Of a stretch of 64,000 nt of DNA, positions 15,083 through 24,386 are shown piece by piece (position 1 is the first letter of the stretch; the number at the start of each line of letters is the position of its first letter). The stretch comes from Pseudomonas sp. ATCC 13867 (GTDB lineage: Bacteria; Pseudomonadota; Gammaproteobacteria; Pseudomonadales; Pseudomonadaceae). Under the pieces are notes generated by a model. That model ran no database searches. It was not told where the DNA came from and saw nothing but the letters and a program-made list of their open reading frames with translations. The translations under genes were made by a program, and so were the position numbers. The DNA lies in contig NC_020829.1 of the NCBI RefSeq assembly GCF_000349845.1, positions 2,673,001-2,737,000 of the forward strand, written 5' to 3'.

Positions 15083-18000
15083 CTATTTACCTCCCTTGTT
15101 CGGAACCTTCAGGTCGTGAGGGATCACGCTGCGGTTCCAGTCCGGGACGATGAACTTGCCGTCCTTGATGAGGCTGTTGGCGTAACTGAGCACGTCGCGG
15201 ATGTCTGGCGTGGTGCTGGTCTTGTCGCCATAAGCGCGGGGTTTGCAGATCAGTTGCACGGCGTAGGTGCGAACTATCGCCGGCGAGACCGTGTAGTTGG
15301 CCGATACAGCACTTGGAGACTCGAGAGCATCGCAACGGGTGTTTCCCGGCGATTGCGCTGTGACTGGCAGAGCAGCGCCGGACAGGTTCGGAGAAACGGG
15401 AAAAACCGGGACAACTGGCTCGACCGGAGTTACCGGGGTAACCGGATCGACAGGTGTGACAGGGTCGACCGGAGCCAGCGGGCCCGTGATGATCAGGGCC
15501 CCGTCGCGGAAGGTCACCGTATAGTTGCTGCCGGCATGGAACGGGGCGTTCTGGCCAATGGCATAGCTACCTACTTCCTCCCCTGCTGCCCGGCTGAGAG
15601 TCCCTTGGGCTACCGAGGTGGCGTCGCCGTTCTTCAGGCCGCTCACCTGATAGGTGAGTGCTGGGTCTGCCTGTCCTTTCACCTTGGACTTGTTGTCTGC
15701 TGTCACCACCAACTGCGCCGGGGTGATCTGCAGCGTCCCATCTTTGAACACCATGGTGTAGTTGCCGCTGGTGAGCGCCAGGTTGCCTCGGCCTATGGCA
15801 TAGCCTCCTGGACGGACGTTCTCGCCAGCTTCCCGCGTCAGCGGGCCTGAGTTCAGTACAGCGTTAGCCTGATCAGTATTTTTCAAGCCGTTGACCGTAT
15901 AGCTCAGGTGGGGGTCGGCATCGCCGTAGATCTTGGTTTTGTCATGAGCGGTAACCTCTAGCACCGCAGGTGTGATGTGCAGCAGATTGCCTTCAAAGGA
16001 GATCCGATAGTTCCCGGACAGGCTATTCACGCTGCCCTGGGTTATGCCGTAAGAGCCAACATTCTCACCTGCGTCTCGGGCAACGTCGCCGGCCACCAGG
16101 GTGCTGGTGTTTTCGCCTAATTTCTGCCCGGTAACCTGGTAGGTGAGAGAAGGATCGCCGTCGCCGTAGACCTTGGTCTTTTGGTCGGCTTTGACCCTCA
16201 GCTGGGCCTGCTCGACGGAGAGAGTGCCCTTGTTGTCTTCAACCTTGTAGCGACCCTGGGAACGTTCATCCGAGGTGATGTTGTTGGTTATGTCGTAGCC
16301 GCCAGCCTTGACGTCACTCGTTGCGGTTGCAGTTGTGGTTGGATCGTTGACCTGGATTCCACTTCGTCCGAGTTGCTGATTGACGTAGTCGTCGACTCCT
16401 TTGACCGCCTGGGCATTGGTGTCGTAAGTGGTGGTTTGGGTCAGTGACGGGTTGGAATCGCCATACTCGCGCGTCTTGTCATCCGCAGTGACGCTGACGG
16501 TGGCCTGCTTGGCATTGTTGAGGATTACCCCCTGTTCGTTGGTTTTGTCGACCGTCTCATAGAAGTGAACGCGAGCGCGTTCAAGGGCCTGTTCGCCAGG
16601 ATTCAGGGAGGGGCCTGAATTATCAGCTTTTGTCAGCCAGTAGGTGTCATTGATCAGGTTCGAAATGATGGCCTCAACGGAGTCCACTCTGCTGCCAAGG
16701 TTAACGATCAACTGCTGGCTGCTGCCGTCCTGAGCGTTGTGCTGGATTTCTTTCTGGTCACTGGCGCCATGGATGTAAGAGTAAGGTTCAACCCCCCAGC
16801 CGGCATCGTGCAGGGTGGAAACCACCTGAAGGCCGCCGTTGGCATCGAAGGAGAAACCCACAGGAACTCTTGATTGGGTAGCGTTCCCAGCTGCGTCGGT
16901 GCGGGTGACCATACTCAGGGCGGGATCGTTAGCATCTGGTTTGATGTTCCAGGTGATGCCGGCCGAGTCTTTGAAGGTCAGCCCGCTGACGAGGTAATCC
17001 GAGCTATCGAGATAGTTCAGCAGGACATTCGAGTCGACATCCCGGTAGCCGCCATTGCCGTCTGGGGTCACGAACCCGGTGGCTTCGAACACCATGTAAT
17101 CAAAGGACGAACCATCCTGGGTCTTGAGAACCACTGGAGTGGGATTCGTACCATAGGTGTTGGCCGAATTGGCCACGACGTCCTGGTAGCCGCGATAAAC
17201 CAGTTGTTGGGCCGTTACGCCGGTCAGGCTTTCTCCAGAGAACGGAGCGGTGACGGTACCGGTGGTGGTCGTACCGGCAGCATTGGTCTGGTTGAAGCGG
17301 AAGATACCGTTGCTGGCCTTGCCGGCCAGCGTGCCGGCGTAGTTCAGATCACTCTCCATACGCACGCTGGCACCTTCCAGCGCGACTTGTTTGCCCATGA
17401 GGGCGGTGCCTTCCTGCTGAGTGATCGACGCGACATTGGAGGTGCGAAGCCAGGCGATACCGTCGCCGACGTCGATGATTGCCCGCTGGCCGTAGTTCGG
17501 GCCCGTGTTGTTCAAGCGGATATCGCCGGTTGCTGCGATGAACAGATTGCCGTCCTTGAGCAGAATCGGAGCGTTGATATAGACCGAGCCACTATCGCTG
17601 CTCAGGTCGTTGCCTTCGTAGGATTTGCCTTGTATGGGATTTCCAGTGGCTATCAGCGACAACGTGCCGGCCTGGCCATTACCGTCCTGCCCGATATTTG
17701 TAGCCACGATGGCGGTGTTGACATTGATGCGGTTGCTAGCCGAGACCTCGACGTTTCCACTGGCTAGTCCGTTGACGATGGCGCTGACCGATACGTTCCA
17801 CAGATCCGAAGTACTGGGTCCTGTCGTGGAGCCGTTGGCGACACCAGTGCCGGCGTCAGCCTGAGTGTCGCTGACGATGTTGACCGTCTCCGGATCGAGC
17901 AGCCAGGTGCCCTTGATGGCGCCACTCGTATCGACTCTCGCGTCACGGGTTACCCGTAATTGCTTGCCGGAAGTTTCTACAGTGCCACCTTTGTGCTGAC

Positions 18001-19183
18001 CTTTAGCGCTGGCCTGGCCGGAGAAGTGTGTCTTGCCATCGCTCCAAACCACCACCTGGCCGCCGGCCGTATGTCCGTCCGCGCGCAGCTCCGCTCCTTT
18101 ATCGACAGTGGTGCTCTGGGCATGCTGTTCGCCACCTTTGCCCTGGTAGCTGCCACCCACCAGTACCTTGCCGCCGGCGCCCTGGGTGCCGCTGGTGTCG
18201 ATCTTGGCAGTGCCGGCGACGCTCACTTCGTCGCCCAGCACCTTGACCTGGCCGCCGTTGACGCCCTTGGCGCTGAGGTTGCCGGTCACGTTGGTCCGGG
18301 CCGAGTTGCCGAGCACGATGGTGCCGCCGTCGTGGCTGACCGAATCGGCCACCACGTTGCCGCCGACGTTGATCACCGAGTCCAGGTGCTTGGCCGCGCG
18401 CTGGGCGCTCATGGCGACCGTGCCGTTGCCGACATCGATCTCGCCGCTGTTGTGCACGCCGCCGGTGACGTCACCGTTGACGCTGCCGCGCTCGCCGGGT
18501 TCGCCGTTCACCGCGATGTTGAGCAGGCCGTCACCGTGGAAGTCGAGGGTCGCCCTGGGACCGGTGGCCAGCTGCACCATGCCTTTGCGGGCCTGGATCA
18601 CTCCGGCGTTGTTCACCTGGGCGCCGAGCAGCGCGACCATGCCGTTGTCTTGGACGGTGATGCGCCCCTGGTTGGTCACCGGGCCGGTGAGCTGGATGTC
18701 CAGCTTGCCGGTCGCGGCAAACTGCCTGGCCTGCTCCTCGGTGAGGAAGCCGGCGCTCGCCACCAGGGCGCTGGATGAGATGTGAGCCTTGGGTCCAACC
18801 ATGATGCCGTTGGGGTTCACCAGGATCAGTTGGCCGTTGGAGGTAATGGCCCCGTAGATCTTCGACGGATCGGCACCGATCACCCGGTTGAGGGTGACGG
18901 ATTTGCCGTCAGGCTGGTTGAAGGTGATCTTGTTGTCGGGACCGACGTTGAAGCGCTGCCAGTTGATCGCGGTGCGGGCGCTGGACGTGTTGATGTCCAT
19001 GTTTTTGCCCTGCTGGCTGATGGTCGCCTGGCCGCCGACGACCTGGCCTCCCTGCGGCAGGTTGTCGGCGAGCGCGTAGGTCACCGGGAAGGTGGCTCCG
19101 GCGGAGGCCAGCGCGATGGCGATGCAGAGGGTAGTGAGCGGAGAACAAGGGTGTCCCTTTTCCGCCTTCGATTGGATGCTCAT
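15083..19183 (-). CDS. TpsA exoprotein, haemagglutinin type with MBG repeats
   Basis: 1366 residues. A signal peptide ends near residue 39 (SAGATFPVTYALA). The TPS secretion domain (about 40-260) has the landmarks NWQRFNVGPDNKITFNQP and LILVNPNGIMVG (NPNGI motif). A beta-helical middle follows. Four MBG-type repeats (about 895-1235) each begin with a V-ADxKTK-YGDxDPxLT-like segment. A Pro/Val linker (PVDPVTPVDPVTPVTPVEPV) leads to a C-terminal domain with two cysteines near 1282 and 1314. It is secreted by the adjacent TpsB, probably as a surface adhesin; the Cys pair recalls HMW1-type anchoring but is not proof. No toxin/immunity module is visible. Bases about 15.5-17.9 kb are visibly less GC-rich than the 5' part. 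Confidence 0.9.
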   Translation of the reverse strand: MSIQSKAEKGHPCSPLTTLCIAIALASAGATFPVTYALADNLPQGGQVVGGQATISQQGKNMDINTSSARTAINWQRFNVGPDNKITFNQPDGKSVTLNRVIGADPSKIYGAITSNGQLILVNPNGIMVGPKAHISSSALVASAGFLTEEQARQFAATGKLDIQLTGPVTNQGRITVQDNGMVALLGAQVNNAGVIQARKGMVQLATGPRATLDFHGDGLLNIAVNGEPGERGSVNGDVTGGVHNSGEIDVGNGTVAMSAQRAAKHLDSVINVGGNVVADSVSHDGGTIVLGNSARTNVTGNLSAKGVNGGQVKVLGDEVSVAGTAKIDTSGTQGAGGKVLVGGSYQGKGGEQHAQSTTVDKGAELRADGHTAGGQVVVWSDGKTHFSGQASAKGQHKGGTVETSGKQLRVTRDARVDTSGAIKGTWLLDPETVNIVSDTQADAGTGVANGSTTGPSTSDLWNVSVSAIVNGLASGNVEVSASNRINVNTAIVATNIGQDGNGQAGTLSLIATGNPIQGKSYEGNDLSSDSGSVYINAPILLKDGNLFIAATGDIRLNNTGPNYGQRAIIDVGDGIAWLRTSNVASITQQEGTALMGKQVALEGASVRMESDLNYAGTLAGKASNGIFRFNQTNAAGTTTTGTVTAPFSGESLTGVTAQQLVYRGYQDVVANSANTYGTNPTPVVLKTQDGSSFDYMVFEATGFVTPDGNGGYRDVDSNVLLNYLDSSDYLVSGLTFKDSAGITWNIKPDANDPALSMVTRTDAAGNATQSRVPVGFSFDANGGLQVVSTLHDAGWGVEPYSYIHGASDQKEIQHNAQDGSSQQLIVNLGSRVDSVEAIISNLINDTYWLTKADNSGPSLNPGEQALERARVHFYETVDKTNEQGVILNNAKQATVSVTADDKTREYGDSNPSLTQTTTYDTNAQAVKGVDDYVNQQLGRSGIQVNDPTTTATATSDVKAGGYDITNNITSDERSQGRYKVEDNKGTLSVEQAQLRVKADQKTKVYGDGDPSLTYQVTGQKLGENTSTLVAGDVARDAGENVGSYGITQGSVNSLSGNYRISFEGNLLHITPAVLEVTAHDKTKIYGDADPHLSYTVNGLKNTDQANAVLNSGPLTREAGENVRPGGYAIGRGNLALTSGNYTMVFKDGTLQITPAQLVVTADNKSKVKGQADPALTYQVSGLKNGDATSVAQGTLSRAAGEEVGSYAIGQNAPFHAGSNYTVTFRDGALIITGPLAPVDPVTPVDPVTPVTPVEPVVPVFPVSPNLSGAALPVTAQSPGNTRCDALESPSAVSANYTVSPAIVRTYAVQLICKPRAYGDKTSTTPDIRDVLSYANSLIKDGKFIVPDWNRSVIPHDLKVPNKGGK

Positions 19184-19187
19184 CGCA

Positions 19188-19215
19188 TTCTCCTGATTAG
19201 GTTTAGCTAGGAGAA
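19188..19215 (-). promoter_or_regulatory. Hairpin that could mask the tpsA ribosome-binding site
   Basis: In the mRNA, TTCTCCT (complement of 19209-19215) pairs with AGGAGAA (complement of 19188-19194), 7 bp with a 14-nt loop. AGGAGA is the tpsA Shine-Dalgarno, placed just before the ATG at 19183, so pairing would block initiation. The stem is AU-containing and short, so it could be condition-dependent. Confidence 0.4.
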
Positions 19216-19283
19216 ATGATTCGCCTCGGATCGAAACCGGGTAAGCGTGCGTTCAGGCAATGCCTTGTAGTGCGATTCCTAAC

Positions 19284-20969
19284 CTAGGGGGCAGGTTGCA
19301 TCGATGCGATGGGGACCGAGAGGATGACGCTCGCCTCGAAGACCAGGCCGTCGTCGCGGACGATCTCCAGGCTTCCGTGCAACAGGTCGCACAGCTTGCC
19401 GGCCAGGGCGAGGTAGAGGACGGGCGTGGCGTCCGTGTGCTTCGGCGCGGTGGCGCCCTTGACGTTCAGTGTCCAGTCCAGGTGGTCGGCCTCCCGCTCG
19501 AACCACTCGAGCTGTATCGTGGCACCCAGGGCGCCTTCATGCTTCATGTGCAGCAGCAGGGCCTTGAGCAGGCAGGCATAGCGCGCCGGATCGATCCAGC
19601 CGTGCGGTTGGGCGCGGGCGGTGATGAGTGTCCAGGCCGGGACGCTATCGCCGGGCAGGACCTTGAGCGATTCCTGGGTCAGATGGTTCAGGTTCTCGGG
19701 GAAAGGCGTCAGCGGAATCTCGCCCAATTCCATGCGCACCAGTTCGGAAACCATCTGCACATTATCCTGGATGCGCTCCAGCAGAACGGCGAGTCCGCCT
19801 TGGTAATCCGAGCTCTGGCGCCCCTGAAGAATCATCTGGGCGTTGGCGATGAGGTTGGCGACCTCGTCGCCATGCTGCAGCAGGTAGATGCCGCGGCGCT
19901 TCTGGATCGAGGAGAAATAGGAGACCTGGTTGTGCAGGGCCTGGATCTTCTGCGCTTCCTCGTCCAGGTCCACCGAGGTGCAGAGCATGCCCAGCAGCTC
20001 GCCGTTCTCATCCAGCACCGGGTGACCGCTGTGCCGGATCACCCGTCGCTGGCCACGGAGATACATCGGGACCAGCATCATGTAGGGGATGCGCTTCTGG
20101 ACGGCGTCCTCGAAGGTGACCCGCGCATGCAGGATGTGTTCCTCGTCGATGATCCCAAGATCCCGTTGCCAGGTATTCAGCACCTCATCCTGCGTCAGAC
20201 CGAGATAACTCAGGAAGGCCTGGTTGGTCGCGAGTATCCGACCGTCCGGCGCGCGCAGGCAGATGGGGTAGGGGACCTGGTCGAGGAGATCAGCGAAGCG
20301 GGAGGTGTCCTTTTTCGGGGCGACGTCATGCGCCGTTATTCCCGGCCAGTCATCGAGCAGCCCACGCTGTGCGGCGACCTGGAGCAGCTCGACCAGCGAG
20401 CGGGTGCCGGTCTTTTCCAGCAGGCGGGTCTTGTAGGTACTGACGGTGCGGTCGCTGAGCAGCAGCTCGTCGGCGATCTGCTTCACCCGGTAGCCGTCGG
20501 CGAGGTAGCGCAGCACCGTGAGCTCCCGCGCCGTCAGTTGCTCCGCTCCGGCCTCGGTGGCGTTCGCACCAGCGTCGAGATGCAGCGCCCTGGCCTGGAA
20601 ATAGGTGCGTCCGGCCAGCACCTTGGCCACGGCGTCGAGGAAGGTTTCGAGGGCGTCGTCCTTGGACACGAAGCCAGCGGCGCCGGTCGCCAGGCAAAGG
20701 TGTTCGTACACGTCGGCGGGCAGCGAGGTCAGCACCAGCACCTTGGTGTCGGACTTCCTGGACACGATCCGCTTGATCACATCGAGGCCGCCCAGCTTGG
20801 GGATGTCGAGCTCCAGGATGACCAGGTCCGGCGACCGGGCACGAAACGCGGCGAGCCCGTCCAGGCCGTTCCGCTCGGGGCCGATCACGCTGTGCCCGGC
20901 ATTGCGCAGGGCAGTTTCCGCGCCCAGGGAGCTCAGCGGTTGCTGATCGATGAGGAGTATGTTGGCCAT
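19284..20969 (-). CDS. BvgA-like hybrid regulator: pseudo-receiver, LuxR HTH, PAS, kinase-like tail
   Basis: 561 residues from the ATG at 20969 (an in-frame ATG at 20996 adds nine). Receiver about 3-115, LuxR-type HTH about 143-205 (LTARELTVLRYLADGY, DRTVSTYKTRLLEKTGTRSL), PAS about 225-345 (PYPICLRAPDGRILATNQAF), then about 200 residues resembling a degenerate kinase. The receiver resembles Bordetella BvgA (ILELDIPKLGGLDVIKRI), but the phospho-accepting position is Glu53 (GAG codon) and one of the paired acidic residues is Gln. Thr81 and Lys103 remain. It is therefore probably phosphorylation-independent and perhaps PAS-controlled. It is upstream of tpsA on the same strand with a 100-bp gap; the obvious target is the TPS operon. 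Confidence 0.8.
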   Translation of the reverse strand: MANILLIDQQPLSSLGAETALRNAGHSVIGPERNGLDGLAAFRARSPDLVILELDIPKLGGLDVIKRIVSRKSDTKVLVLTSLPADVYEHLCLATGAAGFVSKDDALETFLDAVAKVLAGRTYFQARALHLDAGANATEAGAEQLTARELTVLRYLADGYRVKQIADELLLSDRTVSTYKTRLLEKTGTRSLVELLQVAAQRGLLDDWPGITAHDVAPKKDTSRFADLLDQVPYPICLRAPDGRILATNQAFLSYLGLTQDEVLNTWQRDLGIIDEEHILHARVTFEDAVQKRIPYMMLVPMYLRGQRRVIRHSGHPVLDENGELLGMLCTSVDLDEEAQKIQALHNQVSYFSSIQKRRGIYLLQHGDEVANLIANAQMILQGRQSSDYQGGLAVLLERIQDNVQMVSELVRMELGEIPLTPFPENLNHLTQESLKVLPGDSVPAWTLITARAQPHGWIDPARYACLLKALLLHMKHEGALGATIQLEWFEREADHLDWTLNVKGATAPKHTDATPVLYLALAGKLCDLLHGSLEIVRDDGLVFEASVILSVPIASMQPAP

Positions 20970-21082
20970 GCTGTCGTCCGCGGCTCCGGGATCCATTGGC
21001 CTTGATGATAGACGCTGGATGCGGCGATCCCTTGAATCATGGCAGAGCGCCCCCGGCGATCGACGGCGGCGCTCCGTTCCGC

Positions 21083-22111
21083 TCAGTCGTCCGTCGAGCT
21101 GCCAGCGTGGAACGGGTGCTTGCCATGCAGCCGGCGGTGCTCCAGCGGTGGCATGCCGAACCAGCGCAGGTGCGCACGGCAGAACGATGCCGTGCGGTTG
21201 TAGCCCAGTTCACGGGCGATCTGGCCCACGGTCAGGGTCGTGCGGCACAGCAAATGCTCGGCCTGCTGGCGGCGGATCTGTTCGACGTGCCCCTCGAAGT
21301 CGATGCCGTCGTTGGCCAGTCGCCGTTGCAGGGTTCTCGTGTTCAGGCCCAGGTTGTGGGCGACCTGCTGGAGGCTGCAGCGGCACTTGGGCAGCAGCAT
21401 CTGGATGTGGCGTTCCACCTTGCTGCGCAGGTCGTCGTCCGACGAGCTCTGGGCTTCCAGGTAAAAGCGCACGATGGAGTGCAGCACCGGATCGTGCTGG
21501 ATGCAGGGATGCTGCAGGGAAATCGGCGACAGGGCGAGGGCGTTGTGCTCCTGGCCGAACAGCACCGGGCAGCCGAAGTAGCGGCGATAGAGGGCGATGT
21601 CGGCTTGCGGTTGATGGCGCAGCAGCACCGACCGGGGTCGGAACGCGGCGCCCATCAGCTCGGAGACCAGCAGCTTGCCCTGCAGCACCGACTTCTCGAC
21701 GATCTGCGGGATTGCCTCGGGGCAGGGCAGGGAGTTGTCGAAATACAGCAGCACGTTGCCGGGGCGGCGTTCGAGGCGGTAGTGGATGGAGGGGCTGTAC
21801 AGGTGCATGTAGCGCAACACCGCGACCAGGCCATCGCCCACGGTCGGCGCCGATCGCGCCAGGTGCTGCAGGGGACCGAGCAGCGAGGAGCCCTGGCGTG
21901 CCGCCAGCTCCAGGCCCAGTTCCGGCATGTGGACGGCGCGTGCGCTGCCCTCGAAAATCTGCGCAAGGCTCTTATAGGAAAACTTCTTCTCGAAGTTGCC
22001 GACCACGTCCAGGTCGACGTGATGGGGAGCCAGGTGCTCGCGCAATGTTGCGCCTTGCTCGGAGAGCAATTCGCCAAACTGAAGGAAGGCGGTACCGCGG
22101 ATGCTGTCCAT
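21083..22111 (-). CDS. AraC family regulator (OruR/ArgR-like N-terminal domain)
   Basis: 342 residues. Residues about 20-210 match the arabinose-binding-like dimerisation domain of the OruR type (HHVDLDVVGNFEKKFSYKSLAQIFEGSA). The C-terminal two-helix AraC domain (about 245-330) has VAHNLGLNTRTLQRRL and VGQIARELGYNRTASFCRAHLRWFGMPP. Such proteins activate catabolic operons after binding a small molecule. The ATG at 22109-22111 is the natural start. It lies on the same strand as the TPS regulator (about 90 bp apart) and downstream of DUF3313 copy B, separated from it by a terminator. The target is unknown. Confidence 0.88.
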   Translation of the reverse strand: MDSIRGTAFLQFGELLSEQGATLREHLAPHHVDLDVVGNFEKKFSYKSLAQIFEGSARAVHMPELGLELAARQGSSLLGPLQHLARSAPTVGDGLVAVLRYMHLYSPSIHYRLERRPGNVLLYFDNSLPCPEAIPQIVEKSVLQGKLLVSELMGAAFRPRSVLLRHQPQADIALYRRYFGCPVLFGQEHNALALSPISLQHPCIQHDPVLHSIVRFYLEAQSSSDDDLRSKVERHIQMLLPKCRCSLQQVAHNLGLNTRTLQRRLANDGIDFEGHVEQIRRQQAEHLLCRTTLTVGQIARELGYNRTASFCRAHLRWFGMPPLEHRRLHGKHPFHAGSSTDD

Positions 22112-22221
22112 GTGATCACACTTGATAGGTATTGCGGGCTAACGGGGCGCTGCAAGCCCTGGTTCCTGCCAGGGGCTCGGGTGTAGGGTGAAACAAGTAT
22201 TGCGGGATGACACAAAAGTGC

Positions 22222-22254
22222 AAACAAAGCCCGGACGCGCGGCGCGCTCCGGGC
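22222..22254 (-). terminator. Intrinsic terminator of DUF3313 copy B
   Basis: gcccgga at 22229-22235 pairs with tccgggc at 22248-22254, with further GC pairing inside. Read on the minus strand the stem is followed by TTTGTTTG, as expected for a terminator after the gene ending at 22263. Confidence 0.75.
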
Positions 22255-22262
22255 CTGTCGGA

Positions 22263-22934
22263 TCATTTGTTCTTGAGCGACTGGAAGGTCTTGAGCATGT
22301 CCGAAGCCCAGCCATCGAGCACGGCGCGTGCGTCCGTGGCCTGCATGACCTGGGAAGAGTTCTCCAGCTCCGTGCCGGCGCCCTTGCGCACCACTTCGGC
22401 GACGACCTTGCCGCTGCCGCCGTCGAGGAAGGCCGCTTCGGTGGCGACGCTGGTGTCCTGGTCGCGGATGCCGGCGGCGGTGCTGATGCCGGCGGCCACC
22501 AGGGCGATCGGGATGACCTCGTAGGGTTGCAGGCCCTGGGTCGAGGCGCTGACGGCGGTAATCGCCGGGCGCACCACCAGCACGCCCGGAGCGGGGGCGC
22601 TGGCCAGCGGCAGGGCCTTGGCGAACTGGGTTTTCAGGGCCTGGTCGTAGTAGCTGGTGATCCCCGTGAGGGTGCTCTGCGGAATCTTCTCGGTGGGCTG
22701 CGGCTGCGGATAGAGCTGGCTGGGCTCGACGTAGACGCTGCTGAAGCGGCTCACGTCCACGCTCGGATCGATCCAGCGCATGACCGGCGCGCCGGTGGGT
22801 GACTTGTCTTCCTTGAGAATGCTGTAGTTCTTCAGGAACCCGGAGTAACTCTCGGGCTCCACGTATTTGCTCGCACAACCAGACAACGCGAGAGATGCGC
22901 CGCACAGTGTGGCCAGCAGAAACTTCGACTTCAT
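22263..22934 (-). CDS. DUF3313 lipoprotein (copy B)
   Basis: 223 residues from the ATG at 22932-22934, preceded by AAGGAG. The lipoprotein signal ends in LALSGC. The middle of the protein (from about RWIDPSVDVSRFSSVYVEPS to DARAVLDGWA) is virtually identical to copy A, while the signal peptide, first 45 mature residues and last 10 residues differ (for example FQSLKNK against YQGLKGK). It therefore looks like an older duplicate partly overwritten by gene conversion. A FadL remnant lies 82 bp upstream, the same relative place as the intact FadL-type gene next to copy A. Confidence 0.85.
   Translation of the reverse strand: MKSKFLLATLCGASLALSGCASKYVEPESYSGFLKNYSILKEDKSPTGAPVMRWIDPSVDVSRFSSVYVEPSQLYPQPQPTEKIPQSTLTGITSYYDQALKTQFAKALPLASAPAPGVLVVRPAITAVSASTQGLQPYEVIPIALVAAGISTAAGIRDQDTSVATEAAFLDGGSGKVVAEVVRKGAGTELENSSQVMQATDARAVLDGWASDMLKTFQSLKNK
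22306..22795. repeat. 490-bp near-identical tract, copy B (direct repeat with 10486-10975)
   Basis: Partner of the tract in DUF3313 copy A, in the same orientation, 488 of 490 positions matching by direct line-by-line reading. Homologous recombination between the two would delete 11,820 bp carrying the FadL-type gene, the TPS locus, the hybrid regulator and the AraC gene. Confidence 0.9.
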
Positions 22935-23016
22935 CGTATGGCTCCTTAAAGGTCTTGGGATCAGGCAGTGATAGCAGTTTGTTGTCATGGAAATGTTGCA
23001 GGTGGCCGCAAAAACA

Positions 23017-23199
23017 TCAGCTCACCCCGCCGCCCAGTGCATGCAGCGCGCAGTCCTTGTGGATCCCCAATGGCGTGGCGTCGGTGCGCCGTCTGGATTG
23101 CTCGGCGTCCGGATCGCCCGGCCACCCGAGAGTGTAGGCGGCATGCGTGGCCAGTCCATCGCCGGACCCGTAATGGGCTGCGCCACTCTGCAGCGTCCG
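23017..23199 (-). pseudogene. Decayed FadL C-terminal remnant
   Basis: 60 codons plus stop on the minus strand read DGLATHAAYTLGWPGDPDAE and ALHALGGGVS, aligning with EGLDLHLAYTLVWLGDMDDE and ALHIIGGGATWRF at the end of the FadL-type protein encoded at 11188-12489. No upstream FadL sequence is recognisable, and the terminal aromatic residue is gone. It lies directly upstream of DUF3313 copy B, so it is the relic of a duplicated FadL-DUF3313 unit. Confidence 0.8.
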
Positions 23200-23395
23200 C
23201 GACCTTCGGTGCGTGTGCATTTCGCGACATCGATTTCGAAGTAATTCGATTCTGCGCGGTGCGGGCGGCGTGATCTGATCGGGATTACAGTAGAAAGGCT
23301 TCGTTCTGCGGCGCAGTGCGTGGCAGAGTGTGCGATCAGGATTCCGGCACGCGCGGAATCGACTCGATAAAAATAATCGAACAAGGAAGAACGCG
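23200..23395. other. Promoter region of the MoxR/Bat operon
   Basis: 196 bp between the FadL relic and moxR. It is moderately AT-rich near 23361-23390, with an inverted repeat TCGAT-N7-ATCGA at 23364-23380 just before the AAGGAAG Shine-Dalgarno (23383-23389). No gene is seen. Confidence 0.4.
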
Positions 23396-24376
<981 letters not shown>

Positions 24377-24386
24377 AGGAGGGGCC

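Noticed and set aside
15083..19183. Contact-dependent inhibition toxin (CdiA) reading of TpsA
   Set aside because: No toxin-like C-terminal domain, no VENN-like motif and no immunity gene after it; the protein is short and ends in a repeat/linker/Cys-pair region.
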